Shown here one piece after another: positions 9,004-16,215 of a stretch of DNA of 20,464 nt. The position numbers were made by a program, and so were the translations under genes. The stretch is from the IMG/VR virus record IMGVR_UViG_3300049629_000066, positions 1-20,464 of that record, one strand, 5' to 3'. Numbering within the stretch: position 1 is the stretch's first letter; each line of letters begins with the position of its first letter. The DNA comes from a virus. The notes under the pieces are model-generated. The model saw only the letters and a program-made list of their open reading frames with translations, made no database searches and was not told where the DNA came from.

Positions 9004-12000
9004 ATGTCAAAGACCAAGATCAGCGAGTTTTCCACTACCCCAGGCAACAATACCGACATCAACGGTATCAATATCGCAGAGGGGTGTGCGCCTAGTGGTA
9101 TCAACAATGCCATTCGGGAGTTGATGAGTGATCTGAAAGAATGGCAATCCGGTGCAATGGATGTTTATGTCATTCCACAAGGCACTGTTGCTGCGCCTGG
9201 CATCCAACTGTACGGTGATCTTGATACAGGTCTATATGGTTTTGCTGCTAATCAACTCGGTGTTGCTGTAGGTGGTGCTTCTGCTGGATATTTCTCGTCT
9301 GCTGGGTGGGTTGGTAATGTTGTTGCGACAACGGTAGACCTAACGAATATCGAAGTAACCAATATCAAAGCGAAGGATGGCACTACCTCGGTTTCGCTTG
9401 CAGACTCTACTGGTATTGCGACGTTCAGCAAGGCAACTGTTATTGAGACAACCGATAACACCAACGCTGCCTTACGAATCACCCAGCTTGGAACTGGAAA
9501 TGCTCTGCTTGTTGAAGATGCTACAAACCCTGATACAACACCGACTGTTATTGATCAGTTTGGAAACGTAATCTTAGGAACCACAGCGCGAACAACGCCA
9601 ATCACAAGCAAAATCGAAATTCATGGAACTGCTAGTGAATTATCTGGGTTGTCGCCATCACTTGGATTTTACCATTGGTCTGCAACAGCCAGCCTTTCAT
9701 CTACGTTGACGTTTAGACACTACCCGTCTGGAACCGTTGGTACATTAGCTGCAAACACATCGGGAGATGTGCTAGGTCGTATTGTGTTTTTGTCTTACGA
9801 CGGAACTAATTCGTTTGGTGCGGTAATTAGAGGCGTATCTGGCACTGGCGGCACGGCACCGTCTATTACGTATGATGCGTCTGGTGGTCATAACTTTACC
9901 AATGGCCCGATTGATGTTGAAACCCTAGAGGTTACAAACATCAAAGCCAGAGACGGTACTGCTGCTGCATCTATCGCTGACTCGACTGGTGTAATTACTG
10001 TAACGAAAGACGTTATTGTTAACGGAGTAACGCTTGGCAAGGGTCTTGGATCTGTCCTGACGAATACCGCTCTGGGTAGAAGCGCCCTCGCTGCTAACAT
10101 GGTCGGTGATCTGAATACAGCAGTCGGCAATCTCAGCTTGACTAGCAACACTGGTGGAACTGGGAATACTGCTGTAGGCCATGTAGCAATGACTAGTCAC
10201 CAAGGCGGTTCGTTGAACACCGCTGTAGGTGCTGGCTCACTGACTGCAAACCTGAATGGCAACAACAATACTGCAATTGGTCAGAGTGCGCTTGGAACGG
10301 CTACAGGCAGCAACAATACGGCTGTTGGTAGTGCTGCCGGTTCGTTAATTACAAACGGCAACAAGAACACGATTATCGGCAATTACGACGGTAATCAAGG
10401 CGGTCTGGATATCCGTACCGCAAGTAACTACATCGTTCTTTCTGACGGTGATGGCAACCCGCGTGCTTATTGGAACGGTGCTAACGCTACGTTTGGCGGT
10501 TCACTGACTGCAACCACTATCACCGGCACTCAGGTAAACAGCGACAACCTACGTCTTGATGGCAACACATTGTCGTCTACGGACACAAACGGAAACATTG
10601 TTGTTACACCCAACGGTACTGGTATTACCACGTTCAGCAATTATCTAAAAACCGGAAACCTTGAAGTTGGTCAGGTTGCATTAGGCACGAACCTAATTAA
10701 AGCCACGAATACAAACGGTGGCATCTATCTGCAAACAAATGGAACTGGTCTGATCTTTGCAGACGCTGCAAGCATTATTGCTGGCAATGCAAGTGCTACA
10801 ACCAAGATTACAACTAACGGTGCCAGCGATCTTGTACTTGATACGAATGATGGTTCTAACTCCGGCAGTATTACGATTGAAGACGGTGTTAACGGCAACA
10901 TCATCATTGCGCCCAACGGCACTGGTCAGGTGCAGATTACTAACGCTGCATTGGATCTGACCACCATCGAAGTAACCAACATAAAGGCAAAGGATGGCAC
11001 TGCGTCTATCACCCTTGCTGACTCTACTGGAAATGTAACGGTTTCCCCTGCGTTTGCTGTAAATGGCAACACAACACTTGGCAACGCCTCCACCGACACT
11101 GTGACGGTGAACGGGTATATGGGGGTGGGGGGTTCTACCGATTCCTCGATGGGCGTGTACTTGCGAAACAATGCGCTTACGGGCACATCACAGCGAGGTT
11201 TTTACTCATCTATTACTGGAACATCGGCGGCTACATCGGCAGTAGATGCCTTCCTTGCTGACCCTAAAACAGCAGCCGCGTCTTATACGGTAACCAACGT
11301 GCGGGGTTTTCTCGCTGCTGACGCCACCAAAGGCGCAGGCTCCACTATCACCAATCAGCACGGCGTCTATGTTGCCGATCAAACCCAAGGCACCAACAAC
11401 TACGGCATCACCTCGCTGGTTTCCTCTGGCACAAACAAGTGGAACATCTATGCCAGTGGTACTGCTGCAAACTATTTTGCTGGGAATGTGGGGATAGGTG
11501 ATGCTGTAAGCGGAAGTTTGTGGACTTCTATGCGGGCATTGAATGTTGGCAGGCGTGGTAATTCCGTTTTTGGCTCTGTTAGTGACGATGAAATCAACAT
11601 TGGCGCAAACGTCATTAACACAGGCTCAGGTACTTATATTTACGGAGAAAACGACACTGCTTCTCTTTATCGCCAAGTAGCAGCACAACACGTTTGGTAC
11701 ACAGGTGCTGCTGGGACTGCTGGCGCAGCTTTGACATTAACTGAGCGTGCTAGGTTAACCCAATCAGAAGCCGTCTTCAACGACCCCGGCAACGACTACG
11801 ACTTCCGCGTCGAATCCGACACCAACACGCACGCGCTGTTTGTGCAGGGCAGTGATGGGTTTGTGGGGATTGGGGCGAGTGCGCCTGACTACAAAACCAC
11901 AATCGTTGAATCAAACACGGGGGCGGCGTCTACTCTACTTGCCGTGCATAACAGCGGCACAGCCGCCAACACTGAGGCCCGAATCGCGCTTGCCGGTGGA

Positions 12001-12456
12001 AACGGTTTGACAACCCGCCACGCCTATATTGGGGCTATTAACGGAGGTTCTTCCGGGGGTAATCCGCACAGCCTTGTCTTTGCGACCAATGCGGCAAGTG
12101 CCTCTCCAACCGAGCGCCTCCGTATCACCTCCGCAGGCAACGTCTCCATCGGCGGCACAGCAGACCGCGCAACTACCGTTGGTACAAAAGCACTCAACAT
12201 TTTCGACGGCACAGCCCCTGTCGGTACACTCGCCAACGGTATCTCGCTTTACTCATCCAGTGGTGAAGCCTATGTGATGGACGCAGCGGGTAATGCGACG
12301 TTGTTCTCACCGCACGATGCCGAGACGAACGAGTGGATCTTCAAGTCCAAGCACACACCTACTGGTAAAGTTCTTAAGATCGACGTGGAGAAAATGCTTA
12401 GATTTATCAACGACCACTTTGGCTTGGATGCCATCCACGAATTTACCGAGGAATGA
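9004..12456 (+). CDS. Tail fibre / receptor-binding protein, repeat-rich and mosaic
   Basis: This 1150-residue protein starts at ATG 9004, with CGGAG six bases upstream. The N-terminus (MSKTKISEFSTTPGNNTDI) and the following NAIRELMSDLKEW segment match virion-attachment regions of many environmental phage fibres. The shaft contains three copies of an EVTNIKA(K/R)DGT...LADSTG unit and a block of YadA-head-like NTA(V/I)G repeats around residues 353-460. Downstream come fibre modules such as VGIG, PTERLRITSAGNVSIGGT and a C-terminal cap with LFSPHDAETNEWIF and TGKVLKIDVEKMLRFI. The product should be an elongated trimer that binds the host surface. No pectate-lyase or sialidase motif is seen, so it is a fibre rather than an obvious enzymatic tailspike. 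Codon choice changes along the last third, suggesting module exchange. Confidence 0.8.
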   Translation: MSKTKISEFSTTPGNNTDINGINIAEGCAPSGINNAIRELMSDLKEWQSGAMDVYVIPQGTVAAPGIQLYGDLDTGLYGFAANQLGVAVGGASAGYFSSAGWVGNVVATTVDLTNIEVTNIKAKDGTTSVSLADSTGIATFSKATVIETTDNTNAALRITQLGTGNALLVEDATNPDTTPTVIDQFGNVILGTTARTTPITSKIEIHGTASELSGLSPSLGFYHWSATASLSSTLTFRHYPSGTVGTLAANTSGDVLGRIVFLSYDGTNSFGAVIRGVSGTGGTAPSITYDASGGHNFTNGPIDVETLEVTNIKARDGTAAASIADSTGVITVTKDVIVNGVTLGKGLGSVLTNTALGRSALAANMVGDLNTAVGNLSLTSNTGGTGNTAVGHVAMTSHQGGSLNTAVGAGSLTANLNGNNNTAIGQSALGTATGSNNTAVGSAAGSLITNGNKNTIIGNYDGNQGGLDIRTASNYIVLSDGDGNPRAYWNGANATFGGSLTATTITGTQVNSDNLRLDGNTLSSTDTNGNIVVTPNGTGITTFSNYLKTGNLEVGQVALGTNLIKATNTNGGIYLQTNGTGLIFADAASIIAGNASATTKITTNGASDLVLDTNDGSNSGSITIEDGVNGNIIIAPNGTGQVQITNAALDLTTIEVTNIKAKDGTASITLADSTGNVTVSPAFAVNGNTTLGNASTDTVTVNGYMGVGGSTDSSMGVYLRNNALTGTSQRGFYSSITGTSAATSAVDAFLADPKTAAASYTVTNVRGFLAADATKGAGSTITNQHGVYVADQTQGTNNYGITSLVSSGTNKWNIYASGTAANYFAGNVGIGDAVSGSLWTSMRALNVGRRGNSVFGSVSDDEINIGANVINTGSGTYIYGENDTASLYRQVAAQHVWYTGAAGTAGAALTLTERARLTQSEAVFNDPGNDYDFRVESDTNTHALFVQGSDGFVGIGASAPDYKTTIVESNTGAASTLLAVHNSGTAANTEARIALAGGNGLTTRHAYIGAINGGSSGGNPHSLVFATNAASASPTERLRITSAGNVSIGGTADRATTVGTKALNIFDGTAPVGTLANGISLYSSSGEAYVMDAAGNATLFSPHDAETNEWIFKSKHTPTGKVLKIDVEKMLRFINDHFGLDAIHEFTEE
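9331..11046 (+). repeat. Three dispersed copies of an EVTNIKA-type fibre repeat
   Basis: Copies lie at about 9331-9441, 9907-10020 and 10951-11046. Each encodes (D/E)(L/V)T-x-(I/L)EVTNIKA(K/R)DGT, then (S/A)-x-(S/T)-x(A/L)DSTG and a short beta strand. The nucleotide copies are diverged, so these are old protein-level repeats rather than recent duplications. They probably mark repeated beta structural units, or docking points between fibre modules. Confidence 0.7.
10063..10383 (+). repeat. YadA-head-like NTAVG repeats inside the fibre
   Basis: Seven NTA(L/V/I)G or NTIIG units occur about every 14-20 residues, each followed by a short SAL/SLT-type strand. This is the left-handed beta-roll signature of trimeric autotransporter head domains, also common in phage fibres. 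It indicates a trimeric beta-roll segment. Confidence 0.75.
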
Positions 12457-12458
12457 AC

Positions 12459-12761
12459 ATGAACATCACTTGGCAAGTCCAAAACATGACCCGTGATCTT
12501 AGTAACGGGTTTGTGATTAACGTCGCTTGGGGATGCACTGCTTCCCAAGACTCGGCGTCTGCTTTCTATGGCGGCACGACGGTCTACACGCAGGAGACTG
12601 AGAGCTTCATCCCCTACGAGGATCTGACCGAAGAGATCGTGCTGGGCTGGGTCTACGAGGCGCTGGGCGACCAGAAGGCTGAGATCGAGGCGAGCCTGAC
12701 GGCTAAGGTCGAGAAGCAACTGAATCCTGTAACCGCTAATGGAATGCCCTGGAGTGCATGA
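12459..12761 (+). CDS. Small tail-fibre-associated protein (DUF7936-like)
   Basis: GAGG at 12448-12451 is seven bases from ATG 12459 but only one base from ATG 12453, so I place the start at 12459 (100 residues). The upstream ATG overlaps the fibre stop. The protein starts MNITWQVQNMTRDLSNGF, has a beta-rich first half with VINVAWGCTA, and then SFIPYEDLTEEIVLGWV followed by a charged helix. This FxPYEDLTEExVLGWV pattern matches a small family often encoded directly after phage fibre genes (I recall DUF7936). A fibre-tip or fibre-assembly accessory role is likely but unproven. The stop overlaps the next start. Confidence 0.6.
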   Translation: MNITWQVQNMTRDLSNGFVINVAWGCTASQDSASAFYGGTTVYTQETESFIPYEDLTEEIVLGWVYEALGDQKAEIEASLTAKVEKQLNPVTANGMPWSA

Positions 12762-12913
12762 TGGAACTCGAAGCCCGTTTTTCTGCTCACGAAGAAGTTT
12801 GCGCTGTTCGATATGAAGGGATCAACGCACGACTGAAACGGTTAGAGACTATTCTGCTAGGGTCTGCTGGCGCTATCATCCTGCTGTTGCTGGGGCTTGT
12901 TCTAAAGGTGTGA
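12758..12913 (+). CDS. 51-aa membrane protein, XhlA-like
   Basis: This gene is too short for ordinary ORF cut-offs. ATG ATG at 12758 overlaps the preceding stop, and the stop is two bases before the next gene. Residues 1-30 form a charged amphipathic helix (EGINARLKRLETILLG). One transmembrane segment follows at about residues 31-49 (LLGSAGAIILLLLGLVL), ending in Lys-Val. A charged helix followed by IL-x-G-x-AGAI is the layout of XhlA/hemolysin-type small phage lysis proteins. It lies at the head of the lysis cassette, so a holin-accessory role is plausible. Confidence 0.6.
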   Translation: MMELEARFSAHEEVCAVRYEGINARLKRLETILLGSAGAIILLLLGLVLKV

Positions 12914-12914
12914 A

Positions 12915-13403
12915 ATGATTGAAGTCGCTGTCGCATTGGCCACTGCTCAGGCGGCAGTCGAGGGCATTAAAAAGGCCATATCAATTGGCAAAGAGGCGCA
13001 TGAATGTCTGGGCGAGTTCATGCAGCTCTTTGACACGCAGGAACAACTCAACCGCGCATCTAACGAAGAACGCAAGGCTAAGTCAGACAAGCCTCAACAG
13101 TCTGTAATGTCAGAGGCTCTCGAAACGGTTATCGCTGCTCGCAAAGTCCAGCAGATGACGAATGAGCTTCGAGAGTTTCTAATCTGGTCTGGTCAGGGTG
13201 ATGTATGGGATCAGATCCAGTCTGAACACAACGCTATCGTCCAGCGTAGACGCGCAGCAGAGTTGGCTGCTCAACGCGAGGCTGAAAGGCGAGAGAAGCA
13301 AAAGCGCGAACGTGCATTGATTGCGATGGTCATAGGTACTGGCGGCATCATTCTTTACCATCTGGTCAACTACATCATCGAGGCATGGCCGAATGGAAAG
13401 TAA
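12915..13403 (+). CDS. 162-aa coiled-coil protein with C-terminal membrane anchor
   Basis: The start is ATG 12915, two bases after the previous stop. The N-terminus (MIEVAVALATAQAAVEGIKKA) is helical and alanine-rich and recurs in phage proteins encoded between fibre and endolysin. The middle is charged, with a long Arg/Glu/Ala helix (about residues 105-136) likely to be coiled coil. A single transmembrane segment at about 138-157 (ALIAMVIGTGGIILYHLV) precedes a short polar tail. Spanins usually have N-terminal anchors, so this is not a classical Rz. It may be a lysis regulator or virion protein. The function is not known to me. Confidence 0.6.
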   Translation: MIEVAVALATAQAAVEGIKKAISIGKEAHECLGEFMQLFDTQEQLNRASNEERKAKSDKPQQSVMSEALETVIAARKVQQMTNELREFLIWSGQGDVWDQIQSEHNAIVQRRRAAELAAQREAERREKQKRERALIAMVIGTGGIILYHLVNYIIEAWPNGK

Positions 13404-13512
13404 ACCAGAAAATGATGAAGATGAAAGCGTGCAGGATGCTGGAGCATTAGCAGTCATCCTTGCAATCTGTATGGCTGTCATTGTGTGGATGCTGTATCTG
13501 TTGGGGCAATAA
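13393..13512 (+). CDS. 39-aa single-span membrane protein
   Basis: A very short frame starts at ATG 13393, overlaps the preceding gene by 11 bases and ends one base before the next ATG. The first 16 residues are highly acidic (MESKPENDEDESVQDAG). The rest is one transmembrane helix (ALAVILAICMAVIVWMLYL) ending GQ. Tight packing between two membrane-protein genes supports it being real. By position it could be an antiholin or a small holin. No family is recognised. Confidence 0.5.
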   Translation: MESKPENDEDESVQDAGALAVILAICMAVIVWMLYLLGQ

Positions 13513-13513
13513 C

Positions 13514-13804
13514 ATGAAAGACTTAACCGCAGAACAGATAGAGGTCAGAGTGTGGGCGATCATTGCTCTATCGCTCACGTTTATTCTGGTTGTCTCTGTC
13601 GTGTCGATCATTCTCGGGGTTCTATTTGTAGAACACGATATGGAGAACATCAGCCCTATCGATGACAAATTTCTATCGATTTTGAAAGATGTCATGATGT
13701 TGTCTATTGGTGCCGTCGGCGGTATTGCTGGTCGCCAGGGTGCTAAAGCTGCGGCAACATTTCTAAGGAGTAAAAACGATGATTCCACTCGGGCCTCTGC
13801 TTGA
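13514..13804 (+). CDS. Putative holin-like protein, two transmembrane segments
   Basis: I start at ATG 13514 (MKDLTAEQIEVRVWAIIAL), giving 96 residues. Upstream codons in the same frame fall in the 39-aa gene. Transmembrane segments are at about residues 13-38 (IIALSLTFILVVSVVSIILG) and 53-73 (LSIGAVGGIAG), with an acidic loop between them (VEHDMENISPIDDKF). The tail is basic and polar (RQGAKAAATFLRSKNDD). I recall similar two-span proteins next to GTA-type holins and endolysins. A pinholin/holin or antiholin role is inferred. It overlaps the next gene by 26 bases. Confidence 0.55.
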   Translation: MKDLTAEQIEVRVWAIIALSLTFILVVSVVSIILGVLFVEHDMENISPIDDKFLSILKDVMMLSIGAVGGIAGRQGAKAAATFLRSKNDDSTRASA

Positions 13805-14186
13805 AGTCGGTAGCAAGATCCTTGACCGTGTGTTGCCTGACCAAGCAGCAGCAGACAAGGCCAAGGCAGAGCTTGCAAAACTCCACCAAGACGGTGAGTT
13901 AGCCAAGATCGCCAACGAGACTAAGCTATTCGAGATTGAGCAAAACAACCTCACAGAGCGATTAAAAGCAGACATGGGTAGTGACTCATGGCTGTCAAAA
14001 AATATACGCCCTATGACGCTTATATTCATTCTGGCAGGCTATTTCACGTTTGCCATGATGTCTGCGTTTGGTAAGGATACAAACCAGAACTATGTCGAGC
14101 TATTGGGTCAGTGGGGCATGCTCATTATGTCGTTCTACTTTGGTGGTCGGACTCTTGAGAAAATCATTGACATGAGGAAGCGATGA
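13779..14186 (+). CDS. Holin, GTA 3TM holin family
   Basis: The 135-residue protein starts at ATG 13779, with AAGGAG at 13765-13770 eight bases upstream. The N-terminal segment GPLLEVGSKILDRVLPDQ, a long charged helix, then DSWLSKNIRPMTLIFILAGYF are hallmarks of the 'holin of 3TMs, for gene-transfer release' family (GTA_holin_3TM). Hydrophobic helices are visible at about residues 79-97 and 107-123. Holins permeabilise the inner membrane and let the endolysin reach peptidoglycan. The endolysin follows directly with an ATGA overlap, which fits. This is the best-supported holin of the cassette. Confidence 0.85.
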   Translation: MIPLGPLLEVGSKILDRVLPDQAAADKAKAELAKLHQDGELAKIANETKLFEIEQNNLTERLKADMGSDSWLSKNIRPMTLIFILAGYFTFAMMSAFGKDTNQNYVELLGQWGMLIMSFYFGGRTLEKIIDMRKR

Positions 14187-14716
14187 ACAAGAACTGGGAC
14201 TTTGCTTTCAAGAAAATGATTGCTCACGAGGGCGGTTTCACTGATGACGAGCGTGATCCTGGCAATCAACTACCAGACGGTCGCAAGGGCTGTACCAACC
14301 TCGGTGTCACGCAAAAGTCGTGGGAGGGTCATCTAGGCCGGCAGGTCACTCACGACGAAATGAAGGCTCTCACGCCGGAGCTGGTGAACGGGTTCTATAA
14401 GAGACGCTACTGGGACGCTGTTAAGGCTGACGATCTGCCTGCCGGTGTCGACTATGTAGTGTTTGATACGTGTGTCAACAGTGGGCCTGGGAGGGCCGCA
14501 AAGCTCCTGCAAGAGGCTGTCGGTGCTAACCCTGATGGTGCTATAGGTCGGATGACATTGCAGGCTGTAGCGGCTCAACCTGTAGACCAGTTGATAAAGG
14601 ACTTGTGTGCGCGTCGTCTAGCGTATATGAAGTCCCTCCCGGCCTGGTCGACGTATGGCCGTGGCTGGGAGAGACGAGTGGTCGAAACAGAGCAAGCTGC
14701 TCTATCGCTCGTTTAA
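14183..14716 (+). CDS. Endolysin, glycoside hydrolase family 108
   Basis: The 177-residue protein starts at ATG 14183, five bases after GAGG and overlapping the holin stop. The motif I-A-H-E-G-G at residues 13-18 places the expected catalytic Glu at 16. It is followed by GFTDDERDPGN and TNLGVTQKSWE. YVVFDTCVNSGPGRAAKLLQ and DGAIGRMTLQAV are typical of the C-terminal peptidoglycan-binding part (PG_binding_3) of GH108 lysozymes (ZliS type). Length fits the family. No signal peptide or SAR anchor is visible, so export should depend on the upstream holin. The last 15 bases overlap convergently with the end of the recombination operon. Confidence 0.9.
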   Translation: MNKNWDFAFKKMIAHEGGFTDDERDPGNQLPDGRKGCTNLGVTQKSWEGHLGRQVTHDEMKALTPELVNGFYKRRYWDAVKADDLPAGVDYVVFDTCVNSGPGRAAKLLQEAVGANPDGAIGRMTLQAVAAQPVDQLIKDLCARRLAYMKSLPAWSTYGRGWERRVVETEQAALSLV

Positions 14717-14974
14717 TCGGTCTGCAACAAGTTGAGCATACCCTGCAATATCGAGCCATGAATCCGCGTAGTTCGGATCACCATTGACGATTCTTGCAAT
14801 CTTGTGGGCAATCATCTCAAGTGCTTCACGTTGATCTGGCATCAACTCCATGTCTGATCTGCTCTCAAAGATGATGTGCTTTAACGCTTGAGATATTGCT
14901 GCATGACCGATGAACGAGCCGTATCGCTTGCCCCGCTCGTCTAGGATGGCGGATACATCAGAAGGGGATGTCAT
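14702..14974 (-). CDS. DUF6378 family phage protein
   Basis: The start ATG at 14974 (MTSPSDVSAILDERG) has AAGGG nine bases upstream. ATG 14983 would have that sequence touching it, so 14974 (90 residues) is preferred. The pattern ILDERGKRYGSFIGHAAISQ, then QREALEMIAHKIARI and NGDPNYADSWLDIAGYAQL is the DUF6378 signature, common in phages. This all-helical family carries acidic and histidine residues like nucleotide pyrophosphohydrolases, but I know no proven activity. It is the last gene of the leftward operon. Its final 15 bases overlap the endolysin on the other strand. Confidence 0.8.
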   Translation of the reverse strand: MTSPSDVSAILDERGKRYGSFIGHAAISQALKHIIFESRSDMELMPDQREALEMIAHKIARIVNGDPNYADSWLDIAGYAQLVADRLNER

Positions 14975-15164
14975 TCTTATCATCCCTTGGCCTCGGTTCC
15001 ATCAAGCTAGCCCAACCGTCCCAGTTGACCGGGATTGTGTCGATCTTTAGGGCCAGCTTTCCACTCTTGGTTTCCATTACCGTACCGATCTTTGCCCACC
15101 GGGTCTTCTCTTGACCGTCTTTCTGGTACGTGCCGATTGCTGCTGAGAGTTCATACTTAACCAT
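14958..15164 (-). CDS. 68-aa protein with SSB-like acidic C-terminal tip
   Basis: The ATG at 15164 forms a TGATG junction with the YqaJ-like gene, and GGAG lies five bases upstream. A GTG one codon earlier is less well spaced. The protein starts MVKYELSAAIGTYQKDGQEK and has a small beta-rich core (RWAKIGTVMETKSGKLALKI, VNWDGWASL). It ends RPRDDKNDIPF, strongly resembling the DDDIPF tip by which bacterial SSB recruits repair proteins. It is far too short for a complete SSB. It lies among Erf and exonuclease genes, so a role in single-strand DNA handling or recruitment of host SSB partners is plausible. Similar unannotated ORFs are common in phages. Confidence 0.6.
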   Translation of the reverse strand: MVKYELSAAIGTYQKDGQEKTRWAKIGTVMETKSGKLALKIDTIPVNWDGWASLMEPRPRDDKNDIPF

Positions 15165-15811
15165 CACTGCTCCAGTTTGTTGATTGCTGTTTGTACGTCT
15201 ACTAAGAATGCTTTGACCTTTGTTTCGAGTGCGTCTATCTCCTTCTGATCTGGTTCAAATCTAACCACAAACAACTGTAGCTTTTCTGGCAGGCGTGGGT
15301 CGAACGACACAAAGTCAACCCATTTCTTACCTGTACAGGCGAGCTGTGCCAACATCTGCGGCTTGTGTTTTGTCGGGACTACACCTTCTAGCCTCCAATC
15401 AAGATGTGTCGAAGTGTTGGGGCACTTGATCTCGATGAGGCCATCTTTCACAAACCCATCGGGTGAAGCTCCGAACCACTCGATTGATGGGTGCCGGATG
15501 AATCCGACATCATCCACCCAGTCGTGCTCTGCTTGATACGCAGCCTTTGCCAGCGGTTCCGTATCCGTACCCCACTGCATAACGGCGTTGGTGTATGACT
15601 CCTGCTTTTCTCCGGTTAGTCTCTCTGCTACCAGTTGAACCAGATAGTTTCGCCTGGTGGCTGTATCTTTCCCGGCGATAGCGTCACTTACCCTGCTTGC
15701 TGTTACGTGGCCTAGACGCTGCTGGAACCATTGGCTTGTACGCTGAGACGAATCCAGCGTAGGGGACTGGATGAGCTGGTTGGTTGTAGAAGCGACGTTT
15801 GTGAAGTTCAT
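15164..15811 (-). CDS. YqaJ-like viral recombinase (lambda Exo-type nuclease)
   Basis: The 215-residue protein starts at ATG 15811, four to five bases after GGAAAG. It carries the YqaJ family layout: SQWFQQRLGHVTASRVSDAI (residues 26-45), QWGTDTEPLAKAAY with Glu85, ASPDGF with Asp118, and LIEIKCP with Glu127 and Lys129. The last two are the PD-(D/E)XK catalytic triad. KPQMLAQLACTG follows, as expected. Enzymes of this family degrade one DNA strand to leave single-stranded tails for an annealing protein, here Erf in the same operon. The first ~20 residues lie in the overlap with an 81-aa ORF and look non-conserved. Confidence 0.9.
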   Translation of the reverse strand: MNFTNVASTTNQLIQSPTLDSSQRTSQWFQQRLGHVTASRVSDAIAGKDTATRRNYLVQLVAERLTGEKQESYTNAVMQWGTDTEPLAKAAYQAEHDWVDDVGFIRHPSIEWFGASPDGFVKDGLIEIKCPNTSTHLDWRLEGVVPTKHKPQMLAQLACTGKKWVDFVSFDPRLPEKLQLFVVRFEPDQKEIDALETKVKAFLVDVQTAINKLEQ

Positions 15812-15929
15812 ATTCTTTCCAAAACAGGTGTGGGAAGTTTCGTTTTACGTCACTGATTGCTTTTTCCAACTCTGGATTCGGGCGGTCGTACTGCTTTGTT
15901 GGCCTTACTTTCTTCAATTGCTCGAACAT
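15684..15929 (-). CDS. 81-aa hypothetical protein overlapping YqaJ-like gene
   Basis: The preferred start is ATG 15929 (MFEQLKKVRPTKQYDRPNPE), six bases after AAAGGAA, a good ribosome-binding site. The sequence looks protein-like (SDVKRNFPHLFWKEYELHKR). It overlaps the upstream winged-helix gene by 80 bases and the YqaJ-like gene by 128 bases, unusually long even for a phage. Either both frames are used, or the YqaJ-like protein starts later than its only upstream ATG suggests. No family is recognised. The product is basic and soluble, with a Ser/Pro/Arg/Lys-rich tail. Confidence 0.5.
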   Translation of the reverse strand: MFEQLKKVRPTKQYDRPNPELEKAISDVKRNFPHLFWKEYELHKRRFYNQPAHPVPYAGFVSAYKPMVPAASRPRNSKQGK

Positions 15930-16215
15930 GGTCAATTCCTTTCTGTGTGATTTTCCAGACACGTTGCGCTCGGTGTGAGCCTTTCCTAAAACCGTCAATC
16001 TCTACGAGTTTCTGTCTCAACAGCCATGCAGCTCGTGGAGTGATCGACTGATACAGGATGTGAGGTAGTTTCTCTGATACCTCATACGCATTCATTGGGC
16101 CTGCCATCAACTCTTTCAGAATCATCAGATGGATCTGTTTGGGGCGCTCAACATGGACAGGCACCTTACTTGTGTCAGGGTCTGTTGTACGGAACGGCCA
16201 GGGGTGGGTGAACAT
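15850..16215 (-). CDS. Winged-helix DNA-binding protein
   Basis: The start is ATG 16215, overlapping the Erf stop as TGATG, with GGAGG seven bases upstream. The 121-residue protein has a proline-rich N-terminus (PWPFRTTDPDTSKVPVHVER). A winged-helix domain follows: IHLMILKELMAGPMNAYEVS (helix 1-turn), ITPRAAWLLRQKLVEIDG (recognition helix) and HRAQRVWKITQKGIDHV (wing). The layout resembles MarR/PadR-like or replication-associated phage HTH proteins. It may regulate the operon or help load recombination factors. The partner site is unknown. Confidence 0.65.
   Translation of the reverse strand: MFTHPWPFRTTDPDTSKVPVHVERPKQIHLMILKELMAGPMNAYEVSEKLPHILYQSITPRAAWLLRQKLVEIDGFRKGSHRAQRVWKITQKGIDHVRAIEESKANKAVRPPESRVGKSNQ

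Noticed and set aside
10063-10383. Trimeric autotransporter adhesin gene
   Set aside because: NTAVG repeats are embedded in a phage fibre with no signal peptide and no YadA membrane anchor, among virion genes.
11040-12456. Variable region of a diversity-generating retroelement
   Set aside because: No reverse transcriptase, no accessory gene and no template repeat anywhere in the window.
12270-12719. 149-residue open frame on the - strand
   Set aside because: It lies opposite the well-supported fibre end and its partner gene, lacks a credible ribosome-binding site and shows no protein family.
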